NCBI GenBank assembly: GCA_000511875.1 | Contig: AZIN01000001.1 | Coordinates: 496,001 to 560,000, forward strand | Origin: Gammaproteobacteria bacterium MOLA455 | Lineage (GTDB): Bacteria > Pseudomonadota > Gammaproteobacteria > Pseudomonadales > Porticoccaceae | DNA length: 64,000 nt | Reading direction: 5' to 3' | Shown: in pieces, positions 1-8,877 of the stretch | Position numbering within the stretch: the stretch's first letter is position 1 | Layout: every line of letters starts with the position of its first letter | Made by a program: the position numbers and the translations under genes | The notes under the pieces: generated by a model | The model's input: the letters and a program-made list of their open reading frames with translations, nothing else | Told to the model about the DNA's origin: nothing | Database searches by the model: none

Positions 1-1448
1 TGCTAAAGGCCGCCGCCGGTGGCGGCGGCAAAGGTATGCGCGCCGTATACCATGCCGACCAATTTGACCAAGCCCTAGCCGCCGCCAAGCGCGAAGCCAA
101 ACACAGCTTTAACGATGAAATTATGTTGGTAGAGAAATATCTCCAGCAACCTCGCCATGTAGAAATTCAAGTGTTCTGCGATCAGTACAACAATGCAGTC
201 CACCTATTCGAACGCGACTGTTCGCTGCAACGCCGGCACCAAAAAGTAATCGAAGAAGCACCGGCCCCGGGCATGAGCGAAGAACTGCGCCAGCGCATGG
301 GCGAAGCCGCAATCCGCGCAGCCAGCGCGATCAATTATCAGGGCGCAGGCACCGTAGAATTTTTACTCGACAGCAGCGGCGAATTCTTCTTTATGGAAAT
401 GAACACCCGCCTTCAAGTAGAACACCCAGTCACCGAAATGATCAGCGGCCAAGACCTCGTAGAATGGCAGCTGCGAGTCGCCAACGGAGAACCTCTTCCC
501 TGCACCCAAGATCAACTGCTACTCAAAGGTCACGCCTTTGAAGCGCGGGTTTATGCCGAGGATCCAGAGCAGGACTTCCTGCCCTCTACAGGTCAACTCA
601 AAGTGCTTCAAGCACCAATAGAAAATGCTCATGTGCGCATCGACAGCGGTGTTGTCGAAGGAGACCAGGTCTCAGTATTCTACGACCCCATGATCGCCAA
701 GTTAGTGGTCTGGGACAGCAACCGCGAGCGCGCCCTGCAGCGACTCATCCAAGCCCTCAGTGACTATAAAATCGGCGGCGTTACAACAAACATACCATTC
801 CTCTACAACCTCGTCAGCAGCGCCGCTTTTAAGCGTGGCGAGGTCAACACCGGCTTTATCGAAGAACATGAGCAGGAGATATTCCACCGCCGCCAAGAAG
901 ATCTAGACTACGCAGCACCACTAGCCGCTCGGGCTATTTTGACAGCGCGAATAGAGAGCGCCCAACAGATCGCCAATCAGTCCAGCGAACCCAACTCACC
1001 CTGGCACCTCGCCAACCATTGGCGCGCGAGTGACAGCAGCCCGCAAAAGCTGAATATCACCGTCGGCACAGACCAGCTTGAAGTGATTGCAGAAACCGCA
1101 CAGATGCCAGCTAACATCAAAGCCGTCAGTGACCAAGCCGGGTTCAATCTATTCACTCCAAAAGGTGTTTTTCACTGCGCCGAAACCCCAGCCGATCTTG
1201 GCCTCAACCAAGACCAAGATAGCAGCGGCAACCTCACCGCTCCCATGAACGGCACAGTAGTCACACTACTGGTAGAGGTTGGCGCAGCCGTCGCCAAAGG
1301 TGAAACCCTACTGGTTATGGAAGCAATGAAAATGGAACACACCATCGCCGCACCCAAGGACGGCAAAGTCAGTGAATTCTTTTATCAGCCGGGTGAATTA
1401 GTCGATGGCGGCGCAGAGTTGTTGGCCTTTGAAATAGCCGAAGCCTAA
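1..1448 (+). CDS. Biotin-containing acyl-CoA carboxylase alpha subunit, 5'-truncated (probably methylcrotonyl-CoA carboxylase)
   Basis: The reading frame is open from base 3 to the stop at 1448 (481 residues seen), so the gene starts upstream of the window. The first residues are the glycine-rich ATP-grasp loop of biotin carboxylase (KAAAGGGGKGMR). A biotin carboxylase C-terminal domain follows, and the C-terminal biotinyl domain carries MEAMKMEH with the biotinylated lysine about 38 residues from the end. Such subunits carboxylate biotin with ATP and bicarbonate. The family includes methylcrotonyl-, propionyl- and geranyl-CoA carboxylases. I favour methylcrotonyl-CoA carboxylase (leucine breakdown), but the beta subunit that would decide this lies outside the window. 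Roughly 150-170 N-terminal residues are missing. Confidence 0.85.
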   Translation, partial: LKAAAGGGGKGMRAVYHADQFDQALAAAKREAKHSFNDEIMLVEKYLQQPRHVEIQVFCDQYNNAVHLFERDCSLQRRHQKVIEEAPAPGMSEELRQRMGEAAIRAASAINYQGAGTVEFLLDSSGEFFFMEMNTRLQVEHPVTEMISGQDLVEWQLRVANGEPLPCTQDQLLLKGHAFEARVYAEDPEQDFLPSTGQLKVLQAPIENAHVRIDSGVVEGDQVSVFYDPMIAKLVVWDSNRERALQRLIQALSDYKIGGVTTNIPFLYNLVSSAAFKRGEVNTGFIEEHEQEIFHRRQEDLDYAAPLAARAILTARIESAQQIANQSSEPNSPWHLANHWRASDSSPQKLNITVGTDQLEVIAETAQMPANIKAVSDQAGFNLFTPKGVFHCAETPADLGLNQDQDSSGNLTAPMNGTVVTLLVEVGAAVAKGETLLVMEAMKMEHTIAAPKDGKVSEFFYQPGELVDGGAELLAFEIAEA

Positions 1449-1480
1449 ACAAAAAATTGGCTTGCAGCCTCGCCAAACAG

Positions 1481-1508
1481 TTGGCACTGCAGGCCAGTAA
1501 GCTATACT
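1481..1508 (+). promoter_or_regulatory. Candidate sigma-70 promoter of hisA
   Basis: TTGGCA at 1481-1486 and TATACT at 1503-1508 are separated by 16 bases, close to the sigma-70 consensus. The predicted start would lie about 30 bases before the hisA start codon. No other promoter this good was seen in the gap after the carboxylase gene. Confidence 0.55.
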
Positions 1509-1541
1509 AGCGCCCTCTCAATCCCATCCGGAGTAGGCTCC

Positions 1542-2300
1542 TTGACCGCGTTTCGTCCATGTATCGACCTTCACCAGGGTCAGGTAAAGCAGATAGTTGG
1601 CGGCAGCCTCAATGATTCCGGTGCCGAAACAAACTTCGTCAGCAGCCACAATGCAGCCTACTATGCCAAACTCTACCGGCAGCAAGGACTCACCGGCGGC
1701 CACGTAATTGCCTTGGGCCCAAACAATCAACAGCAAGTTCTCGAAGCCCTAGCCGCCTACCCCAACGGCATGCAGTTTGGCGGAGGCGTCAATCTTGAGA
1801 ACGCCAGCAGCTATTTAGAAGCCGGCGCATCAGAGATAATTGTCACCTCTTATTTATTTGAAAACGGCGATTTCTCTTGGTCCCGCTTAGAGAAGATAAA
1901 AGCTGAAGTGGGAGCCGATAAACTAGTCCTCGACCTAAGCTGTCGCAAGACCCAAAACGGCTGGATGATCGCCACCGACCGCTGGCAGACCATTACCAAC
2001 CTGCAGATCAACCAACAAACCATTGCCGAGTTGGAAAGCCACTGCGCCGAGTTTTTAATTCATGCCGCAGATGTCGAAGGTCTCCAGGCAGGAATCGACA
2101 GCGACCTAGTCAGCCTTCTCGGCAACTGCTGCACTCTCCCCACCACCTATGCAGGTGGCGCCCGAAGCCTCGCCGATCTCGATCTCGTCAAATCACTCTC
2201 CAACGGCAAAGTCGACCTCACTATTGGCAGTGCCTTGGATATCTTCGGTGGCTCTGGCGTGACGCTTGAAGACTGTGTGCGCTGGAATCAACAGCCCTGA
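1542..2300 (+). CDS. hisA: Phosphoribosylformimino-AICAR ribotide isomerase, eukaryotic (HIS6) type
   Basis: The 252-residue protein opens with FRPCIDLHQGQVKQIVGG, the signature start of the fungal/plant HIS6 branch of HisA rather than the usual bacterial one. It would catalyse the Amadori isomerisation in histidine synthesis (ProFAR to PRFAR) in a (beta/alpha)8 barrel. Phosphate-loop-like stretches are visible (QFGGGVN, TYAGGARS, LTIGSALDIFGG). The start is TTG, supported by GGAG at 1530-1533, eight bases upstream, and by the family N-terminus. The gene stands alone with its own promoter, away from the hisI and hisE genes at 55 kb. The last codons and stop begin an 18-bp tandem array. Confidence 0.85.
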   Translation: MTAFRPCIDLHQGQVKQIVGGSLNDSGAETNFVSSHNAAYYAKLYRQQGLTGGHVIALGPNNQQQVLEALAAYPNGMQFGGGVNLENASSYLEAGASEIIVTSYLFENGDFSWSRLEKIKAEVGADKLVLDLSCRKTQNGWMIATDRWQTITNLQINQQTIAELESHCAEFLIHAADVEGLQAGIDSDLVSLLGNCCTLPTTYAGGARSLADLDLVKSLSNGKVDLTIGSALDIFGGSGVTLEDCVRWNQQP

Positions 2301-2416
2301 GCAGATAGACAGCCCTGAGCGAATAGACAGCCCTGAGCGAATAGACAGCCCTGAGCGAATAGACAGCCCTGAGCGAATAGACAGCCCTGAGCGAATAGAC
2401 AGCCCTGAGCGAGTAA
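2291..2416 (+). repeat. 18-bp tandem array, 7 copies, starting at the hisA stop
   Basis: Seven near-perfect 18-bp units begin at 2291, 2309, 2327, 2345, 2363, 2381 and 2399. The first includes the last hisA codons and TGA stop, so the same frame meets a TGA every 18 bases (2298, 2316, and so on to 2406). The copies are nearly identical (GCAGAT versus GCGAAT in the first), which points to recent expansion. A plus-frame ORF with SPERID repeats and a minus-frame one are by-products of the array. Confidence 0.95.
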
Positions 2417-2494
2417 ACAACCCATCATCTCGCACCAATGCGATAGATCTCAAAGAAAGTAGCAAGAGACCCTAGAAGTACCGCGAACCTCCAC

Positions 2495-2652
2495 ATAGAC
2501 CCTGCTCATACCCTTTCGATCAATCAGGGCCCGCTTATGGCTGCGATTATTTTCAGAAAAAGAGAGCACTTGTCTGAGCGACAGCGAGTTGTGCGAACGC
2601 TGAAAATAAGAGCATCCATGGGACCGATCGCAAGGGTATGAGCAGGGTCTAT
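2495..2652. repeat. Long palindromic element, copy A (158 bp)
   Basis: Perfect 21-bp terminal inverted repeats lie at 2495-2515 and 2632-2652, and an inner pair TTATTTTCAG / CTGAAAATAA flanks a loop of about 45 bases. The core CAGGGCCCGCTTATGG and the loop are shared with copies at 24734-24891 and 56195-56337, but the arm sequences differ and remain self-complementary within this copy. It has no coding capacity. Copies A and B are also both followed by TCACACCCAACA. Confidence 0.85.
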
Positions 2653-2688
2653 TCACACCCAACACCCAACACCCAACACCCAACACCC
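2653..2688. repeat. 7-bp tandem repeat (ACACCCA)
   Basis: About five copies of ACACCCA follow palindrome copy A directly. The rest of the 2301-2764 gap between hisA and the DUF3422 gene, outside this array, the 18-bp array and the palindrome, shows nothing I can name. Confidence 0.8.
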
Positions 2689-2764
2689 GGGATCACAGGT
2701 TTAGAGTTTAGGAACTTCTGGATAGACCCGACTGAACCAACAAAAACCGCCTATCCCCAACAAT

Positions 2765-4024
2765 TCATTTGTCCAACTTATTGCGAATCCTCTTCACCAA
2801 CATCAACGCACCAGTAAAAACAAATGGCGTCATAAACGCCAATGCCATGGTCTTAGACATTGACAAATATTGCTCAACCGGCAACGGCTCAATCAGCAAC
2901 TTAATCAAATTCATACTGTAATAAGTCATGGCCACGACCGACAACCCCTCCACCGTCTGCTGCAAACGCAACTGCAACGCACTGCGCTTATCCATCGAAG
3001 CCAACAAGCGCTGATTCTGCAACTCTAACGACAACTGCAATCGAGAATTCAACAACTCCGTCGTCCGACTAATCCGTTTCGACAAATCCTCCTTACGCTT
3101 AACCACAGACATACAAGTATGAAATGCCGGAATAAAACGTCGCACATGAAACTGCTTCAACGTGCGAAAAGTCGGTAACTTTTGTTCCCTTAACATATCC
3201 AACCGACTTTCAGTCAAACTGAAATACGCCTGAGTCGCAGAAAAACGAAAATTGTGGTCAGCAACCAACTTCTCCAACTGCGTTGCCTCCGCAATCAACT
3301 CAGTCATCAAATTTTGTTCATCCTCCACAGTCTGCAACAGATTAAGTTTGGCATTAGTGTCCACCAACTGCCCCTCCAACTTAGTCACTGCCGGAATCAA
3401 TTCTCGCGCTATAGGCAAAGCCAGCAAAGTCATCGCCCGGTACGCCGCGATCTCCAAAAGGTTACGAATCGCTCGACCAGCCTGCAACGCGTCAATCCCC
3501 TCATCCACCACCAAGGTGCGAATAAAACCATCGTCATCATGCTGCACCGACGTCCACACCGTCGCCAGACCATCATAAATTTTGCTACCCACCAAACGTT
3601 TGCCGTCGAAATAATCTTGTAACTCTTGCGACGCCATAGATGTTGGACGCAGATCTATATGATTAGCTGCGATCACTTCACCAGATAGCCTATCCAACCA
3701 ATCAGCATCGATTAACGAAAACAGATTCCGGCATAACTCAGTTTCAGACTGACGCTGACAAATCACCGTATAGGTGGAAAACTCATTATGCCGTTCCCAA
3801 CGAAAATCAAATTCTTTAAAACTTTGATAGTAACAGCTCTCACCCACCGCAGGCGGCGCAGCATCATACATGGCGGCTAAATCTGAGAGTCGATCAACTT
3901 CTGGCTGGCGGTCGCCAGGATTGAACAGCACCAGACTAGAAACCTGGGCCGGCAAAGACACTACCGGGAAATTGCGGTTGTGCAATTCTTCAATTAATGC
4001 ATTTTTTTGTGGGTGAAATTTCAT
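2765..4024 (-). CDS. DUF3422 family membrane-anchored protein
   Basis: A 419-residue protein starting MKFHPQKNALIEELHNRNFP, the typical N-terminus of the DUF3422 family (about 430 residues, function unknown). Two hydrophobic segments near the C-terminus (around VEGLSVVAMTYYSMNLIKLL and AFMTPFVFTGALML) suggest membrane anchoring after a long helical, coiled-coil-like middle. An upstream ATT-rich extension in the same frame lacks family resemblance, so I chose the internal ATG at 4024. It is monocistronic between repeats and the convergent end of other genes. Confidence 0.75.
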   Translation of the reverse strand: MKFHPQKNALIEELHNRNFPVVSLPAQVSSLVLFNPGDRQPEVDRLSDLAAMYDAAPPAVGESCYYQSFKEFDFRWERHNEFSTYTVICQRQSETELCRNLFSLIDADWLDRLSGEVIAANHIDLRPTSMASQELQDYFDGKRLVGSKIYDGLATVWTSVQHDDDGFIRTLVVDEGIDALQAGRAIRNLLEIAAYRAMTLLALPIARELIPAVTKLEGQLVDTNAKLNLLQTVEDEQNLMTELIAEATQLEKLVADHNFRFSATQAYFSLTESRLDMLREQKLPTFRTLKQFHVRRFIPAFHTCMSVVKRKEDLSKRISRTTELLNSRLQLSLELQNQRLLASMDKRSALQLRLQQTVEGLSVVAMTYYSMNLIKLLIEPLPVEQYLSMSKTMALAFMTPFVFTGALMLVKRIRNKLDK

Positions 4025-4201
4025 GCTGACTGCCCCATTATTATTATTTTTAATACAGTCTTTATTAAATTCAATCCTTTGCTTTACAAAACAGCTGCAA
4101 CAGAGTTTCAACAATGCTCTAAAATATCGTAGTGTACAAGTGCGGCTTCCACCAAGAGGGTAGAAGCCACACCGATTGTTAACTAAAACTCAATCTAAAC
4201 A

Positions 4202-5380
4202 TTATGCAGTTTCAACAGTAAACGTTAACCCCGCATTAGCCTGTAAGCGCTCAATCAACGCCGTACCCATAGCCGGTGCTGAAGTCCAAATACCACCAGA
4301 GGCCAACTCAGGGTTCATTACCAAACAGACCGCACTCTCAGCAATCATCTTCGACGTGGAACCATAACCCGGATCCATATCACCTTTAACGCTAACCCGC
4401 ACAGAGCGACCGTCAGTGGCTTCACCAATTATCAGCAAGTCATAATTACCGTTGACACGCTCATCCAAATCAGGACCTTCACCTGGCTGACGAGGGTCAT
4501 TGGCCATAGAGGTATCTTCGCTCACTGCTTTAGCAATAGCTTCACCGCGATCACCGGGACCGGTAACTAACATTTCGTCATAGACAAAATCAGTACCATA
4601 GGCATGGCCCATCAACTTATTGGAACGGTGTATATTTTTAGTATTAATGCTCGCCATAACAAAGGGTGCAACCCAGCTCTGCAGCGCATCATCAAACATT
4701 GGCTTATCGCCACGCGGTTGATCAGCACCAGTAAAACCTTCAGTGAGTGCAAAGGGGTTACGTAACACACTGATAAGCTCACGGTCTTTACCTGCAGCAG
4801 CCATAGTGGCGCGAAAGCTCGCCAGTGTGCCGCCAGAAAAAGTACCCTTCATTGAACGGACGCGACCTTTAACGCGCGGCACCATGGCACCCAACTGCTG
4901 CTCCGCCATGTGCTGTAGAAACAGTACACCCAGATCAAAAGGAATCGAATCAAAACCACAGGAAAAGACAATTCGTGCACCGCTGGCCTCAGCCGCTGCC
5001 GAGTGCGCTGCAATCATCTGATGCATCCAAGCTGGCTCACCGCAAAGGTCGACATAATCAGTACCATGCTCAGCACAGGCCGCAACCAGCTCATTGCCAT
5101 ACAGCTGGTAAGGGCCGACAGTGGTTAGAATAACCTTGCTGTTTAGCACCATTGCATTCAATGAAGGCGAGTCTGCAGCGTCGGCAACAATTAACGGTAC
5201 ATCAGCTGAAATACCCATCTCATCGCGCACAGCCTCAAGCTTGGCCCGACTACGCCCCGCCATAGCCCACTTTAGCTCATCGTTGACACCGTATTGGTTA
5301 TTCAAATATTCCGCGACCAGCCGTCCAGTAAAACCTGTGGCACCGTAGACCACTACATCTAATTCTCTGCTACTCTGCAT
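4202..5380 (-). CDS. Saccharopine dehydrogenase-like NAD(P)-binding reductase (trans-acting enoyl reductase type)
   Basis: A 392-residue protein with an N-terminal Rossmann motif, VVYGATGFTGRLVAEYL, followed by AGRSRAKLEAV, typical of the saccharopine dehydrogenase/trans-acting enoyl reductase family. The family includes lipid and polyketide enoyl reductases, but most bacterial members have no known substrate. The start at 5380 is set by the family N-terminus; the 67 codons upstream look non-coding. It is transcribed away from the FadB-like gene, so a lipid role is plausible but not shown. Confidence 0.75.
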   Translation of the reverse strand: MQSSRELDVVVYGATGFTGRLVAEYLNNQYGVNDELKWAMAGRSRAKLEAVRDEMGISADVPLIVADAADSPSLNAMVLNSKVILTTVGPYQLYGNELVAACAEHGTDYVDLCGEPAWMHQMIAAHSAAAEASGARIVFSCGFDSIPFDLGVLFLQHMAEQQLGAMVPRVKGRVRSMKGTFSGGTLASFRATMAAAGKDRELISVLRNPFALTEGFTGADQPRGDKPMFDDALQSWVAPFVMASINTKNIHRSNKLMGHAYGTDFVYDEMLVTGPGDRGEAIAKAVSEDTSMANDPRQPGEGPDLDERVNGNYDLLIIGEATDGRSVRVSVKGDMDPGYGSTSKMIAESAVCLVMNPELASGGIWTSAPAMGTALIERLQANAGLTFTVETA

Positions 5381-5570
5381 TGTTTTTAATCTCGTTGTGG
5401 AGTGAAAGGAAAGTTGCTCTTGGCAAAAGTATATCAGCCTAAGGCACCCATAGGACTTTGAGAAAGTGACTGGCCAACCACTGCCATTATTAAGTCGCCA
5501 AAAGTAACCAGAATGTAGACTGCAGCGGTTTAACAATAACAATAAGTAATAATTCAATTTGGGGAACACT

Positions 5571-7700
5571 ATGTCAGACACAAACTCATCAATAACAAGC
5601 TCGTCAGTTACTAGCTATGAAGTGCGCGGCGATATCGGAATCATCTGGATCAACAACCCACCGGTCAACGCACTGTCGCAGGCACTGCGCGACGGTATCT
5701 ATGTCGCAGTTAACGCCGCACAGGACGACGCCACCAAAGCGTTAATACTGATCTGTCAGGGCCGCACTTTTATTGCTGGCGCCGACATCTCTGAGTTCGA
5801 CAAAGCCCCCACCGAACCCTCGTTTAATAAAATTCTCGAAACCATAGAGCAGTCAGCCAAGCCTATGGTCGCCGCGATTCACGGCACCGCACTGGGTGGC
5901 GGACTAGAAACCGCCCTCGCATGCCACTACCGCTGCGCAGTGAGCACAGCCATGGTGGGTCTGCCGGAAGTGAAACTCGGCCTGCTGCCGGGCGCTGGCG
6001 GCACCCAACGTGCACCACGCCTAACCGGCGTCGAAGCTGCGATCACGTTAATTACTGGCGGCAGCCCAATTAACGCTAAAGCCGCTGTCGGCTTAAACCT
6101 GATCGACCACATCGTTGAAGGCGACGACCTGCTTGAAGGCGCTATGGCCTATGCTCATCAATTGCTTGCAGAAAATGCTCCGCTGCGCAAAGTGCGCGAT
6201 ATCAACATAGATCCCGCCTCCTTTGATCGCGCTATTTTCGACAACTCACGCAAGCAACTCAGCCGTCGCGCCCGCGGTCAGCTGGCTCCACAGCGTATTG
6301 TCGACTGCATTGAAGCTGCAGCCACACTGTCTTTCGATGAAGGCTTAGCCACTGAAGGCCGTCTCTTTATGGAACTCAAAGACGGTAGCCAGTCAACTGC
6401 TATGCGCCATATGTTTTTCGCCCAGCGCGAAGCCAACAAGATTAAAGGCTTAGCTAAAGAGACAGCTAAGCGATCCATAAAGTCTGTTGCCATTATCGGC
6501 GGCGGCACCATGGGTGGCGGCATCGCCATGAACTTTGCCAATGTCGGCATTCCCGTAACCATGTTGGAAATTAACGATGAAGCGCTGCAGCGTGGTTTGG
6601 GAATTATCGACAGAAACTATTCCATGACAGTAAAAAAAGGCAAGCTTAGCGAAGAGCAAAAGCAAGGCTGTTTGGGCCTGATTAGCGGCACTACCGACTA
6701 CCAGGATCTGGCCAATGCCGACCTAGTAATTGAGGCGGTGTTTGAAAACCTCGAGATCAAACAACAGGTATTCACCCAGCTCGACAACGTCTGCAAGCCA
6801 GGCGCCATCTTGGCCAGCAATACGTCCTATCAGAATGTTAATGCCATAGCTGCGGTCACCAAGCGACCTGAAGACGTTATCGGCCTGCACTTTTTCAGCC
6901 CCGCCAACATCATGAAACTGCTGGAAATTGTCCGCGCCGACAAGACTTCTGACGAAGTGATTGCCACCGCTATGGACGTGGCTAAAGCCATAGGTAAAGT
7001 CCCGGTGCTTTCTGGGGTGTGTTTTGGCTTTATCGGCAATCGCATGTTCAGCGAGTACGGCCGCGAAACCCAACTCTGTTTGATTGAAGGCGCCAGCGCC
7101 GAACAGATCGATCGCGTAATGGAAGAGTATGGCATGGCCATGGGCCCCTTAGCCGTGAGCGATCTCGCTGGCATTGATATTGGCTACAAGGTTCGCGAAG
7201 GCTTATCCGCAGAAGAAAAAGGCGATCCACGAAGCTTCTGTGTTGCCGACGCACTAGTAGATCAAGGTCGTTTGGGACAGAAAAGCGGTGCCGGGTTTTA
7301 TCAATACGACCCCCAGACTCGCGCTCGTATCAGCGACCCGGAGGTCAGCGCTCTGGTCGAAGCCAAAGCCGCCGAATACGGCGTTAAGCGCAGAGACTTC
7401 AGTGACCAAGAGATCCGCGATCGCCTGTTACTGCCACTGATTAACGAAGGCGCAAAAATCCTTCAGGAGGGCATAGCCCAGCGCTCCGGTGACATAGATG
7501 TGGTCTATGTTTACGGCTACGGCTTCCCGGTCTATCACGGCGGGCCAATGCAATATGCCGACCATCTGGGTCTGGATACAGTCTATAAAAAGCTCAGTGC
7601 CCTGCACCGTGAGAGCGGCGAAGACTATTGGAAGCCAGCGGATTTGATCAAGACTCTGGCCGAAAGCGGCAGCAGTTTTGCCGCGTGGTCTCAGAGGTAG
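5571..7700 (+). CDS. Multifunctional enoyl-CoA hydratase / 3-hydroxyacyl-CoA dehydrogenase
   Basis: A 709-residue beta-oxidation enzyme. The N-terminal crotonase domain (about residues 10-190) contains FIAGADISEF and GGGLETALACHYR with the oxyanion-hole glycines. The NAD-binding domain starts near residue 305 with IIGGGTMGGGIA, followed by the dehydrogenase signature VIGLHFFSPANIMKLLE. A duplicated C-terminal helical domain (YGYGFPVYHGGPM) ends the protein. It hydrates trans-2-enoyl-CoA and oxidises L-3-hydroxyacyl-CoA with NAD. The domain order resembles FadJ/peroxisomal bifunctional enzymes. ATG at 5571 is preceded by GGGGAA. No thiolase gene is adjacent. Confidence 0.9.
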   Translation: MSDTNSSITSSSVTSYEVRGDIGIIWINNPPVNALSQALRDGIYVAVNAAQDDATKALILICQGRTFIAGADISEFDKAPTEPSFNKILETIEQSAKPMVAAIHGTALGGGLETALACHYRCAVSTAMVGLPEVKLGLLPGAGGTQRAPRLTGVEAAITLITGGSPINAKAAVGLNLIDHIVEGDDLLEGAMAYAHQLLAENAPLRKVRDINIDPASFDRAIFDNSRKQLSRRARGQLAPQRIVDCIEAAATLSFDEGLATEGRLFMELKDGSQSTAMRHMFFAQREANKIKGLAKETAKRSIKSVAIIGGGTMGGGIAMNFANVGIPVTMLEINDEALQRGLGIIDRNYSMTVKKGKLSEEQKQGCLGLISGTTDYQDLANADLVIEAVFENLEIKQQVFTQLDNVCKPGAILASNTSYQNVNAIAAVTKRPEDVIGLHFFSPANIMKLLEIVRADKTSDEVIATAMDVAKAIGKVPVLSGVCFGFIGNRMFSEYGRETQLCLIEGASAEQIDRVMEEYGMAMGPLAVSDLAGIDIGYKVREGLSAEEKGDPRSFCVADALVDQGRLGQKSGAGFYQYDPQTRARISDPEVSALVEAKAAEYGVKRRDFSDQEIRDRLLLPLINEGAKILQEGIAQRSGDIDVVYVYGYGFPVYHGGPMQYADHLGLDTVYKKLSALHRESGEDYWKPADLIKTLAESGSSFAAWSQR

Positions 7701-7935
7701 AGTTACCACAGAATAGTTAAAACGCTAGATCAACTGGGTCTGACAGAAAATCGTTAGCCCCAGTTTCCTAAACCACTACTGCGCCAGACCCTCGATTAAA
7801 AATCCCTTCACCACAGGCTTATTAACCCCACTCCCTATTACCCGCAGCCTCATCACTGGTACAATCGCCGCCGCGGCAACCTGTCCGCCAATGTCTCGCG
7901 ATTACAGGCTCAACTATCAAATAAAGGACTTCTAC

Positions 7936-8868
7936 ATGCGGATTCAGCTCTTGCGCTCTTTTGTCGCGCTTACCCTGCTGTTTGCAAACTCTATTTCTAG
8001 CGCCTCGCCCGTGGGCCTCAGCACTAACTCTGCCGCCACTGGTTCTTACAATAGCCCCAGCGCCAAGACACTTGTCTTCAGCGCCATTCCCGATCAGGAC
8101 GAAGCCAACCTGCAAGAGCGCTTTGATAAGGTAGCCGTCTATTTACAGGCTCAGCTGGGCATAGAAGTCCGCTATATTCCGGTTAAGAGCTACTCCGCAG
8201 CAGTCACCGCCTTTCGCAACAATCAGGTTCAACTGGCCTGGTTTGGTGGACTCTCAGGTGTTCAGGCGCGACGTCTAGTGCCCGGCAGCCAAGCCATTGC
8301 CCAGGGCACAGAAGACCCCTTTTTCAGCAGCTATATTATTGCTCACAGCAGCACCGCTATAGAGCCCAGCGACAACTTGCCGACAGCCATCAAAGGCAAA
8401 ACCTTCACCTTTGGCTCCAAGGGATCAACCTCTGGACGACTGATGCCAGAACACTTTATTCGTGAAAATCTAGGCGATACGCCAGACCAGCTGTTTAGCA
8501 AGGTCGGCTACAGCGGCGACCACAGCCGTACTATTGCCCTAGTGCAGTCCGGTGCCTATGAAGTTGGCGCTGTGAACTACAAAGTCTGGGACCAGCAACT
8601 AGCCGCCGGTGAAATCGACAGTGATAAAGTCAAAGTAATTTGGCGCACGCCAAGCTATCCTGACTATCAGTGGACTGTGCGCGGTGACGTCAATGACAGC
8701 TGGGGCGAAGATTTTCAGGCGCGCCTAACTGAAGCCTTATTGGCTATGGACGACCCCGATCTGCTGGCAAGCTTTCCCCGCAGTGGCTTTATTGCCGCAG
8801 ACAATGAACTCTACCAGCCGATTTTAGATACTGCGATTAGCGTCGGTATCATTGATGCTGACAAGTAG
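7936..8868 (+). CDS. PhnD-like ABC transporter substrate-binding protein (putative selenate/phosphonate type)
   Basis: A 310-residue exported protein with a signal peptide (residues 1 to about 24, cleavage near SISSA). The mature part begins KTLVFSAIPDQDEANLQERF and contains VKSYSAAVTAFRNNQVQLAW, typical of the PhnD-like group that databases often label putative selenate-binding. AGGA at 7925-7928 supports the ATG at 7936. It is the first of a three-gene transporter operon with the ATPase and permease. The ligand (phosphonate, phosphite, selenate or other oxyanion) cannot be decided from sequence here. Confidence 0.8.
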   Translation: MRIQLLRSFVALTLLFANSISSASPVGLSTNSAATGSYNSPSAKTLVFSAIPDQDEANLQERFDKVAVYLQAQLGIEVRYIPVKSYSAAVTAFRNNQVQLAWFGGLSGVQARRLVPGSQAIAQGTEDPFFSSYIIAHSSTAIEPSDNLPTAIKGKTFTFGSKGSTSGRLMPEHFIRENLGDTPDQLFSKVGYSGDHSRTIALVQSGAYEVGAVNYKVWDQQLAAGEIDSDKVKVIWRTPSYPDYQWTVRGDVNDSWGEDFQARLTEALLAMDDPDLLASFPRSGFIAADNELYQPILDTAISVGIIDADK

Positions 8869-8877
8869 GCAACAGAG

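Noticed and set aside
2291-2416. Possible CRISPR array
   Set aside because: Units are directly adjacent with no unique spacers, and no cas genes are in the window. The same applies to the arrays at 15467 and 50024.
2266-2475. Open frame encoding SPERID repeats, and a minus-strand frame with RSGLSI repeats
   Set aside because: Both arise from the 18-bp array, which has no stops in these frames; no start signals or family resemblance.
2495-2652. Palindrome as insertion sequence or rho-independent terminator
   Set aside because: Too short and without a coding frame for a transposase; stem is far longer than a terminator and no T-run follows.
4115-5558. Upstream extension of the saccharopine dehydrogenase-like gene to 5581
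   Set aside because: The extra 67 codons would overlap the FadB-like gene start and have no family match.
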